Part shown: in pieces, positions 7,936 to 18,901 of the stretch
Numbering within the stretch: position 1 is the stretch's first letter
Layout of the letters: every line of letters starts with the position of its first letter
From: Burkholderiales bacterium
GTDB taxonomy: Bacteria > Pseudomonadota > Gammaproteobacteria > Burkholderiales > Burkholderiaceae_C
DNA: 64,000 nt
Direction of reading: 5' to 3'
NCBI GenBank assembly: GCA_016223165.1
Contig: JACRPO010000009.1
Coordinates: forward strand, 1,488,001 to 1,552,000
Notes under the pieces: model-generated
Databases searched by the model: none
Seen by the model: only the letters and a program-made list of their open reading frames with translations
Told to the model about the DNA's origin: nothing
Program-made: the position numbers and the translations under genes

Positions 7936-9183
7936 ATGCAGCTGCTCATCACCCACAGCAGTCTGGCGCCGACGCGGGCCCTGAACTTCTCGCGCTGGCA
8001 GTTGCTCGGCATGCTGTTCGCGTTCGCGCTCCTCTTCCTGCTCGCCTCGGGCACCATCTACCACTTCATCTTCCTGAAGGCGGCGCGCGAAGGCTGGCCG
8101 ATCGTCAGCCAGATCGTGCGCCTCGTCGTGCGCGACGAGATCGCGCAGCGCGACCGCTTCATGCGCGAAAACCTCGACGCGATCGCGCAGAAGGTCGGCG
8201 ACATGCAAGCCAAGCTGGTCAAGCTTGAGGCGATGGGCGAGCGCGTCGTCGGGCTGGCCGGCGTCAAGGCCGACGAGCTCAAACCGCTGAAGCGCACAAG
8301 CGCCACCGTGCAAGGCGGCGCCGGCGGCCCCTACCTGCCGCTGGAGCGCCCGTCGCTCGCCGAACTGCAGGACACGGTCGAGCGCCTGGGGCTGGCCGTG
8401 GACCAGAACACCGACATCTTCACGCTGATGGAGTCGCGCCTGCTCGAATCGCGCCTGCAGGCGCTGCTGGTGCCGAGCTCGGCGCCCGTCAACGTCGTCG
8501 TCGGCTCGGGCTTCGGCTTCCGCCCCGACCCTTTCACCGGCCACGCCTCGCTGCACACCGGGCTCGACTTCCCGGCCGAGGTGGGCACGCCGATCTACGC
8601 CGCCGCCGGCGGCATCGTGACACTGCGCGAGTGGCATGCCGCCTACGGCAACACGCTGGAGATCGACCACGGCAACGGCCTCGTCACGCGCTACGCGCAC
8701 ACCGCCGCGTTCGAGGTCGAGCGCGGTGCGCTGGTGAAGCGCGGCCAGCTCGTCGCCCGCGTGGGCAACACCGGGCGCTCGACGGGGCCGCACCTGCACT
8801 TCGAAGTGCTCGTCGACGGCGCACCGCAGGATCCGGCGCGCTTCCTGGCGGGCGGCAGCAATGCCGCGCCGGGCAAGGAGTTCGCTCGCCGGCCCGGCGT
8901 GCCCGCTTCGGCGACGCCCGCGGCAGCGCTGCGAACCGCCGCCGCGGCGCTGCGCGCGCAGGCTGGCGGCGCCGCCACGGCCGCGGCGTCGGCAGCGGCG
9001 TCGGTATCACCGGTACCGTCGCGCCCGCAGGCTCCGTCCGAGCAGTCCGGCGTACCCGCGGCATCGCCTGCGGCCCTGCCCCGGGCCGCGGCCACGACGG
9101 CGGGTGCCGCGAGCCCGTCGCTGTCCACCGGCACGTCCATCGGCCCATCAACCACCGCGCCGCCCGACCCGGGCGGCCGGTGA
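7936..9183 (+). CDS. Membrane-anchored M23 family murein metallopeptidase
   Basis: This 415-residue protein has an N-terminal cytoplasmic stub, one membrane helix (residues ~24-46), a periplasmic coiled-coil-like region (~60-170), and a LytM/M23 domain. The zinc ligands and catalytic residues are present: HTGLDFP (H and D) and GPHLHFEV (HxH). The C-terminal ~120 residues are Ala/Pro/Ser-rich and probably disordered. M23 enzymes cut peptidoglycan cross-links or, when degenerate, activate amidases; here the active site looks intact. ATG at 7936 has AAGGAG 7 bases upstream, which overrides the longer track start. Confidence 0.92.
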   Translation: MQLLITHSSLAPTRALNFSRWQLLGMLFAFALLFLLASGTIYHFIFLKAAREGWPIVSQIVRLVVRDEIAQRDRFMRENLDAIAQKVGDMQAKLVKLEAMGERVVGLAGVKADELKPLKRTSATVQGGAGGPYLPLERPSLAELQDTVERLGLAVDQNTDIFTLMESRLLESRLQALLVPSSAPVNVVVGSGFGFRPDPFTGHASLHTGLDFPAEVGTPIYAAAGGIVTLREWHAAYGNTLEIDHGNGLVTRYAHTAAFEVERGALVKRGQLVARVGNTGRSTGPHLHFEVLVDGAPQDPARFLAGGSNAAPGKEFARRPGVPASATPAAALRTAAAALRAQAGGAATAAASAAASVSPVPSRPQAPSEQSGVPAASPAALPRAAATTAGAASPSLSTGTSIGPSTTAPPDPGGR

Positions 9184-9265
9184 TGCGCCGCAGGGCCGCT
9201 GGCTACACTCCCATGTTGGCAGGGGAACGTCGAGGAGTGCGGGCCGCGGCACCACGCCGCCCGCG

Positions 9266-10318
9266 ATGATTTCGTCCATGCGCGCGATTCAAGGGCCGCG
9301 GGAGCACGCTTGTCGGCTCCGGCGGCAAACGCTCGTCCACTTGCTGGGCCTCGGCGCCGCTTTCAGCCCGCTGGCCGGTGCGGCGACATCCGAAGGGTCG
9401 GCGGGCTCCGTGCCGGGCGCGCGCAGCCGCTGGTTCACCACCTCCGACGGTGTGCGCCTGCACTACGTCGAAGCCGGTGCCCCGTCGGCGGGCAGCGGCG
9501 CCGCCACCGTGGTTTTCGTGCCCGGCTGGACGATGCCGGCCTGGATCTGGGCCGCGCAGATCGAGCAGCTCGCCGCGCATGCGCGCGTGCTCGCCCTCGA
9601 CCCGCGCGGCCAGGGCCGCTCGGAGAGCGCGCGCGAGGGCTACCACCACGCCCGGCGCGCCGCCGACATCGGCGAGCTGCTCACGGCGGCGCGCTGTCTG
9701 GACCCCCCCTTCGTGCCGGTGGTGCTCGTCGGCTGGTCGCTCGGCGTGCTCGAGAGCCTGCAATACCTGCACGATGCCCGGCGGGCGGGTGCGGCGACAC
9801 CCGTGCGCGCCCTCGTGCTGGTCGACAACTCGGTCGGCGTCGGCGATCCGCCGGCGGGCGACCCCACCTTCTTCGCGCGCCTGCGCGGCAAGCGCCGCGA
9901 AACCGTCTCCGGCTTCGTGGCCTCGATGTTCAAGCGCCCGACCGATCCGCGCTGGCGCGAGGCGCTCGTCGAGGCGGCACTGCGCACGCCGCTGCAGGCC
10001 TCGATCGACCTGCTGCGCCAGCCGAGGCCGCGCGAGTTCTGGCGCGACGCGCTCTATGCCACGACCCTGCCCGTGCTCTACGCGACCACGCCGAAGTTCG
10101 CCCGGCAAGCCGAGATCGTGAAGGCGCACCGGCCGGCGATAGAGACACGCCTCTTCGCCGACGCCGGCCACGCGCTCTTCGTCGACGAAGCGGCGGCCTT
10201 CAACGACATGCTCGCGCAGTTCGTCGGCCGCACCGCGGGCGGTCCGGCCGCCACCGGCACTCTCGAGCGCGCCGCGGCACGCTCCGCCGGTGCCGCCTCC
10301 GCAGGTGCCGGCCGATGA
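9266..10318 (+). CDS. Alpha/beta hydrolase with export-like N-terminus
   Basis: This protein of about 350 residues has an alpha/beta-hydrolase fold. The nucleophile elbow is GWSLG, the oxyanion-hole region VFVPGWTMPAW, and the catalytic His sits in DAGHALFVDE. The N-terminus includes RLRRQTLVHLLGLGAAF followed by an Ala-rich stretch, which resembles a Tat-type signal peptide, so the enzyme is probably periplasmic. The substrate cannot be told. The start could be 9266 or the ATG at 9278. Its stop overlaps the start of the next gene (ATGA), so the two are translationally coupled. Confidence 0.85.
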   Translation: MISSMRAIQGPREHACRLRRQTLVHLLGLGAAFSPLAGAATSEGSAGSVPGARSRWFTTSDGVRLHYVEAGAPSAGSGAATVVFVPGWTMPAWIWAAQIEQLAAHARVLALDPRGQGRSESAREGYHHARRAADIGELLTAARCLDPPFVPVVLVGWSLGVLESLQYLHDARRAGAATPVRALVLVDNSVGVGDPPAGDPTFFARLRGKRRETVSGFVASMFKRPTDPRWREALVEAALRTPLQASIDLLRQPRPREFWRDALYATTLPVLYATTPKFARQAEIVKAHRPAIETRLFADAGHALFVDEAAAFNDMLAQFVGRTAGGPAATGTLERAAARSAGAASAGAGR

Positions 10319-12897
10319 GCGCGCCGGGCTCCGCCACCCTGGCCGGCGCGGCCGAAGGCCGGCCGAAGCTGCTGCCCCTCTTCCTCGTCGCGCTCGCTTC
10401 GGTGGGCTACGAGATCGCGCTGACGCGCTGGTTCGCCATCGTCAGCTGGTCGGAATACGGCTACTGGGTGATCTCGATCACCATGGTCGGCATCGCCGCC
10501 AGCGGCGTCGTGCTCAACCTGGCCAAGGACTGGCTGCACGCCCACCCCGAACGCGTGAGCGCGGTGCTGGCGGCGCTGCCGTCGCTGCTCGTCGTCTCGC
10601 TGGCCGGCGGCTATCTCGGCATCTCGGCGATCGACTTCAACCCCCTGGCGCTGCAGAACCACGCGACGATGGGTGCGCAGCTGTGGCGCATCGCCGGCTA
10701 CTACGCGGCGCTGTTCCCGTTCTTCTTCCTGAGCGGCGCGTTCATCGGCCTGTACTTCATCGCCTACGGCGCGCACATCTCGCGCATCTACGCCGCCGAC
10801 CTGGTCGGGGCGGGCGCCGCCGGCGCCGTGGTGGTGGCGCTGATGTACGTGCTGCATCCGTTCGACCTGCCGCTGGCGCTCGTGCCGGTGCTCTTCGTCG
10901 CCGGCTGGCTGCTGACGCCCGCCCGCGCCAGGCCGGCTTCGCCGGAGGTCTCGGTCGCCCCCGGCGCGCCGGCCGCGCTCGCCCGGCTGCTGGAGCACCC
11001 GTACGCGGCCCGCGTGGCGCTCGTCATGCTCACGCTCGGCGGCGCCGCTTCGGTGTGGGGGTACGCGCACGCCGACTACAACGAATACAAGGCCATCGCC
11101 GCGCCGCTGCGCGTGGAGGGCAACAAGCGCATCGAGACCGTGCGTTCGCCACGCGGTGTCTACGAGGTGCTGGACAACTTCACCGAGCGGCTCGACGTCG
11201 ACCTGTCGAACAACGACGCCATGCTCGCCGGCGCCGAGCCGATCGCCACCTACGGGCTCTACGCGGACGGCAACCGCATCACCTCGCTGCCCAAGCGTAC
11301 GCCTGGGCGCCCGGCCTACCTGAACGCCTCGCTCGACGCCTTGCCCTATCGCCTGGCGGCGAGCCCGCCGGCGGTGCTGCTGATCGGCAGCCGCGGCGGT
11401 TTCCGCCTCGACGAGGCGCAGCAGCTCGGTGCGCGCAGCATCGTCGCGCTCGAGCCCGAGCCGGTGCTGCACGAGCTGATCGGCCGCTACCGGCCCGACC
11501 TGCAAGGCGATGCGCGCCGGATCGCCACCGCACCCTCGGCCTACCTGCGCGGGCTGCCCGAAGCGCGCTTCGACCTCATCGACATCGCGCTCGACTACCA
11601 GGGCAGCGGCGACATCGGCAAGTACTCGTTCACCGTGCAGGGCCTGGCCCGCTACCACGACGCGCTCACGCCGACGGGCCTCGTCTCGGTGCCGGTGCCC
11701 ATCCGCGAGTTCACCGTCTATGCGGTCAAGCTCGTGCTCACGGCGCGCGAGGCGCTGCGCGCCGCCGGCGTGGCCGAGCCCGCACGCCACATCGTCGTCT
11801 ACCGTTCGGCCTGGAATGCGCGCATCCTGCTGTCCAAGCAGCCCTTCGATGCGCGCACCATCGAGGCCATCCGCCGCTTCTGCGAAGAGCGCTCCTTCGA
11901 CACCGCCTACCTACCCGGGGTGGACCTGGCCGGCGCGAAGATCTGGAACGACCTGCCGCCCGTCTCGTTCGAGGAGGTGAGCGCCGGCGGCCCGGGCGGT
12001 GTCGGCGCGCGGCAGGACGCACTCGCCAACGAGATCAAGGCCTACGTGCTGCCCGGCGACGGCACGCCCGGCAAGCCCTGGCCGGCGACCTACGACCTCA
12101 GCCCGGCCACCACCGACCGGCCGCAGTTCCACTCGGTGCTGCGCCTCAGCACGCTGGCGCCGATCCTGGCGCGCATCGACCTCGTGCCGCGCGAGGAGAT
12201 CGGCGCGCTCGTCAGCCTGGCGGTGCTGGCGCAGTCGATCGTCATCGCCCTGCTCGTGCTCTCGCTGCCGCTCTTTCGCCCGCGCACGATGGGCATGCAC
12301 CGCGGCATCGTCGGCAAGTCCGTCGTCTATTTCGCCGGCATCGGCCTGGGCTTTCTCTTCATCGAGATCTACCTGATCGAGAAGGCCACCTACTTCCTCA
12401 ACGACCGCACGATGGGCTTCTCGCTCGCGCTGGCGGCGATGCTCATCTTCAGCGGCCTGGGCAGCTGGCTGAGCGACCGCTACACGCAGGACCCGGAGCA
12501 CACGCGGCGCGGCCTGCGCCTCTCGTGCGGCGTGATCATCGCCTGGTGCGCTTTCGCCTGGCTGCTCGCCGACCGGCTGCTGCCGCTGGGCATCGCACTG
12601 CCGCTGGTGGTGCGCATCGTGCTCATGCTGCTGGCCATCGCGCCGGTGGGCATCGCGCTCGGCTTCCCGTTCGCCTGCGGCCTCTCGGCGCTGCGCACGC
12701 ACCCCCATTTCGTGCCCTGGGCCTGGAGCCTGAACGGCGCCTTCTCGGTCATCGCCTCGCCGCTGGCGCACCTCACCGCCATGGGCTTCGGCAACCGCGT
12801 GCTCGTCGCCGCGGCGCTCGTGATGTATGCGCTCGTCTCGATGCGGCTGCCGCTGGCGACGGCGCGTGTGCCGCGCTCGGCGCTGGCCGGCACCTGA
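10315..12897 (+). CDS. Polytopic membrane protein with spermidine-synthase-like domain
   Basis: This 860-residue protein has about seven N-terminal membrane helices (residues ~15-260), a soluble domain (~265-640), and about six C-terminal helices (~650-855). The soluble part contains a Rossmann-like segment (VLLIGSRGGFRLDEAQQLGA then VALEPEP) that resembles the SAM/dcSAM pocket of spermidine synthases, though the usual GGGDGG is replaced by GSRGG. The C-terminal part has the GLGFLFIEIYLIEKATYFL block seen in membrane-fused spermidine-synthase-like proteins of unknown role. It overlaps the upstream hydrolase by 4 bases and lies 44 bases before a PCMT-like gene. Whether it makes a polyamine, methylates or only binds a nucleotide is unknown. 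Confidence 0.8.
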   Translation: MSAPGSATLAGAAEGRPKLLPLFLVALASVGYEIALTRWFAIVSWSEYGYWVISITMVGIAASGVVLNLAKDWLHAHPERVSAVLAALPSLLVVSLAGGYLGISAIDFNPLALQNHATMGAQLWRIAGYYAALFPFFFLSGAFIGLYFIAYGAHISRIYAADLVGAGAAGAVVVALMYVLHPFDLPLALVPVLFVAGWLLTPARARPASPEVSVAPGAPAALARLLEHPYAARVALVMLTLGGAASVWGYAHADYNEYKAIAAPLRVEGNKRIETVRSPRGVYEVLDNFTERLDVDLSNNDAMLAGAEPIATYGLYADGNRITSLPKRTPGRPAYLNASLDALPYRLAASPPAVLLIGSRGGFRLDEAQQLGARSIVALEPEPVLHELIGRYRPDLQGDARRIATAPSAYLRGLPEARFDLIDIALDYQGSGDIGKYSFTVQGLARYHDALTPTGLVSVPVPIREFTVYAVKLVLTAREALRAAGVAEPARHIVVYRSAWNARILLSKQPFDARTIEAIRRFCEERSFDTAYLPGVDLAGAKIWNDLPPVSFEEVSAGGPGGVGARQDALANEIKAYVLPGDGTPGKPWPATYDLSPATTDRPQFHSVLRLSTLAPILARIDLVPREEIGALVSLAVLAQSIVIALLVLSLPLFRPRTMGMHRGIVGKSVVYFAGIGLGFLFIEIYLIEKATYFLNDRTMGFSLALAAMLIFSGLGSWLSDRYTQDPEHTRRGLRLSCGVIIAWCAFAWLLADRLLPLGIALPLVVRIVLMLLAIAPVGIALGFPFACGLSALRTHPHFVPWAWSLNGAFSVIASPLAHLTAMGFGNRVLVAAALVMYALVSMRLPLATARVPRSALAGT

Positions 12898-12941
12898 ACT
12901 CCGAACACCCTTCGAATCCACCCGACCTTGCAGGAGAGATG

Positions 12942-13874
12942 ATGTTCCGTCGTACTTTCGGCGCCGCCGTGCTGGCCACGCTGGCCACGCGCACGCGCGC
13001 ACAGGCTGCCGCTCCGGGCGCCGCACAGGCGGCCGCACCCGCCGCACCGGCCACGTCCGCTGCGCCGCCGGTGTCCGCCGTGGCAGCCGGCCAGTGGACC
13101 CGCGAGGCCTACATCGCCGCGATGCAGGCCAGCGGCCGCCCGCACGAGATCTCCGCCGGCACCTTCGAAGCGATCCAGAAGCGCAAGGAAGGCGCGCTCA
13201 AGCAGATCGACAGGTACCTCGCGCAGCGCTTCGGCAAGGCCGACCCGGCGGTGCTGAAGGCCTTTGGCGAACTGCCGCGCGAGTACTACCACTACCACTA
13301 CGCCGACAAGCGCCCGCTCGGCGGCGAGGCCTACGAGACCGAGGCCAAACCCTGGGCGATCGGCTTCGGCTCGGCGCTGTCGGACTACCTCGGCCAGGCC
13401 TACATGACGCAGGCGGCGGCGCCGAAGGCGAGCGACGTCGTGCTCGAGATCGGCACCGGCTCGGGCTTCCAGAGCTCGCTGCTGTCGCGCATCGTCAAGA
13501 GCGTGTACTCGATCGAGATCATCGAGCCGCTCGGCAAGGCGGTCGCCGGCGTCTACAAGCCGATCGGCATCACCAACGTCTCCACGCGCGTCGGCGACGG
13601 CTTCTTCGGCTGGCCCGAGGTCGAGGGCGGCTTCGACATCATCATCGTCACCTGCGCGGCGCAATACGTGCCGCCGGCGCTGTTCAAGCAGCTCAAGCCG
13701 GGCGGCCGCCTGCTGATCCCGATCGGCCAGCCGTTCAAGCGCGGCCAGTTCCTCTTCATCTACACCAAGGACGCCGAGGGCAAGGTCTCGTCGCGCAAGG
13801 ACGTGGGTGTCTTCTTCATCCCGATGACCGGGGCGATGATGAAGGGGCAGGCGGCGAGCGACGCCAAGCAGTAG
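12942..13874 (+). CDS. PCMT-like SAM-dependent methyltransferase with N-terminal signal-like segment
   Basis: This 310-residue protein has a C-terminal methyltransferase domain of the protein-L-isoaspartate type: motif I is LEIGTGSGFQSSLLSRI, followed by IEIIEPL and FDIIIVTCAAQYVPPAL, and LKPGGRLLIPIG. The N-terminus (MFRRTFGAAVLATLATRTRAQA) looks like a signal peptide and is followed by an Ala/Pro linker and a helical region (~45-135) not found in ordinary Pcm. Export of a SAM-dependent enzyme would be odd because SAM is cytoplasmic. Of two tandem ATGs, 12942 has the better spacing from AGGAG. It belongs with the two genes upstream. Confidence 0.83.
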   Translation: MFRRTFGAAVLATLATRTRAQAAAPGAAQAAAPAAPATSAAPPVSAVAAGQWTREAYIAAMQASGRPHEISAGTFEAIQKRKEGALKQIDRYLAQRFGKADPAVLKAFGELPREYYHYHYADKRPLGGEAYETEAKPWAIGFGSALSDYLGQAYMTQAAAPKASDVVLEIGTGSGFQSSLLSRIVKSVYSIEIIEPLGKAVAGVYKPIGITNVSTRVGDGFFGWPEVEGGFDIIIVTCAAQYVPPALFKQLKPGGRLLIPIGQPFKRGQFLFIYTKDAEGKVSSRKDVGVFFIPMTGAMMKGQAASDAKQ

Positions 13875-13880
13875 ACGGCG

Positions 13881-13929
13881 CCGGCCCGCCGCCGGCCCGC
13901 CGCCGGCGTGTGCCGGCCGTGTGCCGGCG
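13881..13929. repeat. Short GC-rich direct repeats between convergent genes
   Basis: The 68-base gap between the PCMT-like gene and the convergent M23 gene holds two copies of CCGGCCCGCCG followed by two copies of GTGTGCCGGC. Several overlapping G/C hairpins can form, so the tract may end transcription from both sides, but no T-run is seen. Confidence 0.5.
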
Positions 13930-13942
13930 TCGCCGCCAGCCG

Positions 13943-15505
13943 CTACTCGGCCTCGGCCGTCTGCGGCGCAGACGCCATCGACGGCTGCCGCGTGGCGCGC
14001 GCGAAGGCACCTTCGCGCGACAGCGACAGCGACAGCAGGCGCGTCAGCACGGCGCGGTGCTCGGCGGCGACCAGGCCCCAGGTCGGCAGCGACTGCGCCG
14101 GATCGGCGGGGTCGAGGTACTTGCCGTCGCGGCGGATCTCGTAGTGCAGGTGCGGGCCCGTGGACATGCCGGTCGAGCCCACCTGGCCGATCTCCTGGCC
14201 GCGCTCGACCCGCGCGCCTTCCTGCACGCCGGTGCCGAAGGCCGAGAGGTGCGCGTAGTAGGTGGTGATGCCGCCGCCGTGGTCGACGACGACGAGGTTG
14301 CCGTAGCCGCCGCTGCGCCCGGCATGCACCACCGTGCCCTCGGCCACCGTGACCACCGGCGTGCCCGACGGCGCGGCGAAGTCGATGCCCTGGTGCTGGC
14401 CGCGCGAGCGGAAGCTGCGCACCACCATGCGGGGCTTGCCGCCCGGGGTCTTGGGCTTGGCGAAGACGCGCTTGCGCACGATCACCGAGGCGGTGCCGAC
14501 ACCGCGCGAGATGCGCCGGTAGTCCACCGGCGACTGCCAGAGCACGCGCTCGTGGTCACCGCCGCGCGCGCTGACGAAGCCGCCGGGCGCGTCGTCACGC
14601 GCGAGCCAGATGGCGCTGTCGATCACGTGCCCGGTGCCGTCGTCCACGAGTTCGACGGCGGCGACGTCGGCCGCATCGCCCTCGCCCTGCAGCACGAGCC
14701 GCACCCAGGCCTGTGTCGACTCGGAGGCCGCCTGGGCGTGCTTCCTCATCTGCCGCACGAGCAGCGACACGTCGCGCTGCCAGCGCGGCGGCACCTGGTC
14801 GGCCATCTCGCCGGCCAGCACGCCGGCGGCCGGCATCCACACTTCGCGATGGCCGGCCGGCGCGTCGGCGAGGTCGTGCCAGCTCGTCGTCGCGGCGCTG
14901 CTCAGGTCGAGGCGGCTCACGACCATGACGCGCCGCAACTCGGCGGCCTCGGCCGGCGGCGCCGGCACGGGCAGGAAGGCCAGCGATTCGATGCGATCGG
15001 CCGGTGAGCGCACGGCCGCGAACGGGACGCAGCGCGTGCCGGCCTCGCCGCGCGCGACCTCGCGCTCACCACTCTCGCCACTCTCGCGACCACCGTCGCG
15101 ATCACGCTCGTGAGGGCCCTCGCCGAAGCCGGCCCGCTCGGTCGAGGATCCGTCGGCGCCCGTCCACCATGCCCCGGCGCCGAGCTCGGCGTTCAGCCAG
15201 TGGCCATGCCGCGCATCCAGGCAACCGGCGCTGAGGAAAGCCGTCGGCTGCGCGGGAATCGCATCGGCCCCGATGGCGACGTTCTTTGCCGCCACCGGCG
15301 CCTTCGGGGCGGCCGGCCCGGCGACCTTCGTCTTGCCGGCATTCGCGGCCTTCACGACCTTCTTCGCGCCCGCCGGCGCCTGCGCCTGCGCCTGCGCGAA
15401 CACCGGCCCAGCCGCCAGCGTCGCTGCGAGAACCACCGCTGCCGCGATGCACGAGGGGCGCAGCGGCGCTCCTGGCGCAGGGCGTCGACCTTCGTCGTGA
15501 CTCAT
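13943..15505 (-). CDS. Secreted M23 family metallopeptidase
   Basis: This 520-residue protein has a signal peptide (CIAAAVVLAATLAAGPVFAQ), an Ala/Lys/Pro-rich linker, an N-terminal region of unknown fold (~90-340), and a C-terminal LytM/M23 domain. The zinc motifs are intact: HQGIDFAAPSG and GPHLHYEI. Start 15505 is chosen because it is preceded by AAAGGAAT and directly begins the signal peptide; the track start at 15694 adds 63 implausible residues. It likely trims peptidoglycan in the periplasm. It points away from secA and towards the PCMT-like gene. Confidence 0.9.
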   Translation of the reverse strand: MSHDEGRRPAPGAPLRPSCIAAAVVLAATLAAGPVFAQAQAQAPAGAKKVVKAANAGKTKVAGPAAPKAPVAAKNVAIGADAIPAQPTAFLSAGCLDARHGHWLNAELGAGAWWTGADGSSTERAGFGEGPHERDRDGGRESGESGEREVARGEAGTRCVPFAAVRSPADRIESLAFLPVPAPPAEAAELRRVMVVSRLDLSSAATTSWHDLADAPAGHREVWMPAAGVLAGEMADQVPPRWQRDVSLLVRQMRKHAQAASESTQAWVRLVLQGEGDAADVAAVELVDDGTGHVIDSAIWLARDDAPGGFVSARGGDHERVLWQSPVDYRRISRGVGTASVIVRKRVFAKPKTPGGKPRMVVRSFRSRGQHQGIDFAAPSGTPVVTVAEGTVVHAGRSGGYGNLVVVDHGGGITTYYAHLSAFGTGVQEGARVERGQEIGQVGSTGMSTGPHLHYEIRRDGKYLDPADPAQSLPTWGLVAAEHRAVLTRLLSLSLSREGAFARATRQPSMASAPQTAEAE

Positions 15506-15994
15506 GAGATTCCTTTCCGCGGCCTGGCAGGGATGTGCTGAGGGGTTCATCCCGCGCACGGTCGTGGTCTCCTCCGGCTCCCTTGACGAACCCACGAACC
15601 CCTCGACGGGGTCGGTCTGGCTCGCGGCGGCTCTGTCGGCCGGCCTTGGGTGGCAACCTCGCCGACCGCCGCGAAAGGCGGGAGCGGGCTGCAACTTGGA
15701 CGGGCGCAGTATGGTGCCCTGCGCCGGGCGGCGATGATAGTGGAAGCCCCGAGGCCGGCCTGCCTGCCACGGCCATGCACGGGACCCAGCGGTGACCGCT
15801 GGTAAACTCCCCGGCCGCCTTCACCAGGGTGCGGCACCCTCCGGCGCCCTCGTGGTCGCGCTTCGGAACCCGCGGCGAGCCGCCCGGGTCTGCCCTGGAT
15901 CAGTGCCCTGGATCAGAAGCGCTCGCCGGCCCGCGGCGGGCCTGCGCCCCACCCGCTCACCCGGCGCCGAATCACAGCCTTCCGTCGACCCCGC
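15506..15994. other. 489-base gap between divergent M23 and secA genes
   Basis: No convincing gene is seen; the plus and minus ORFs crossing it are Arg/Pro/Ala-rich shadows. It must hold the promoters of both flanking genes. The one clear structure is the 17-base palindrome at 15786 followed by TAAACT, which could be the secA -10. Confidence 0.6.
15786..15802. promoter_or_regulatory. Perfect 17-bp palindrome upstream of secA
   Basis: CCAGCGGT-G-ACCGCTGG has 8-bp perfect arms about one base. It is followed at once by TAAACT, a possible -10 hexamer, so a dimeric regulator bound here would block RNA polymerase. It could equally be an RNA hairpin in the leader. Confidence 0.45.
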
Positions 15995-18799
<2,805 letters not shown>

Positions 18800-18828
18800 G
18801 CGGCTGGCCGCACGCGGCGCCCAAAGAT

Positions 18829-18862
18829 CAAGGCCCCCGGGGTGTGAACCGCGGGGGCCTTG
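18829..18862 (+). terminator. Rho-independent-like terminator of secA
   Basis: An 11-bp perfect stem (CAAGGCCCCCG / CGGGGGCCTTG) with a 12-base loop lies 30 bases past the secA stop and is followed by TTGTT. The stem carries A/T at its foot on both sides, so it may also work for the convergent protease gene. Confidence 0.8.
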
Positions 18863-18901
18863 TTGTTCACGCGGGGCGCCTGCGCCCCGGGTACGCGCCG
18901 G

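Noticed and set aside
9310-10314. N-terminal 335 codons of the 1195-aa ORF before the membrane protein
   Set aside because: They overlap the alpha/beta hydrolase in another frame; ATG 10315 with ATGA overlap is the sensible start.
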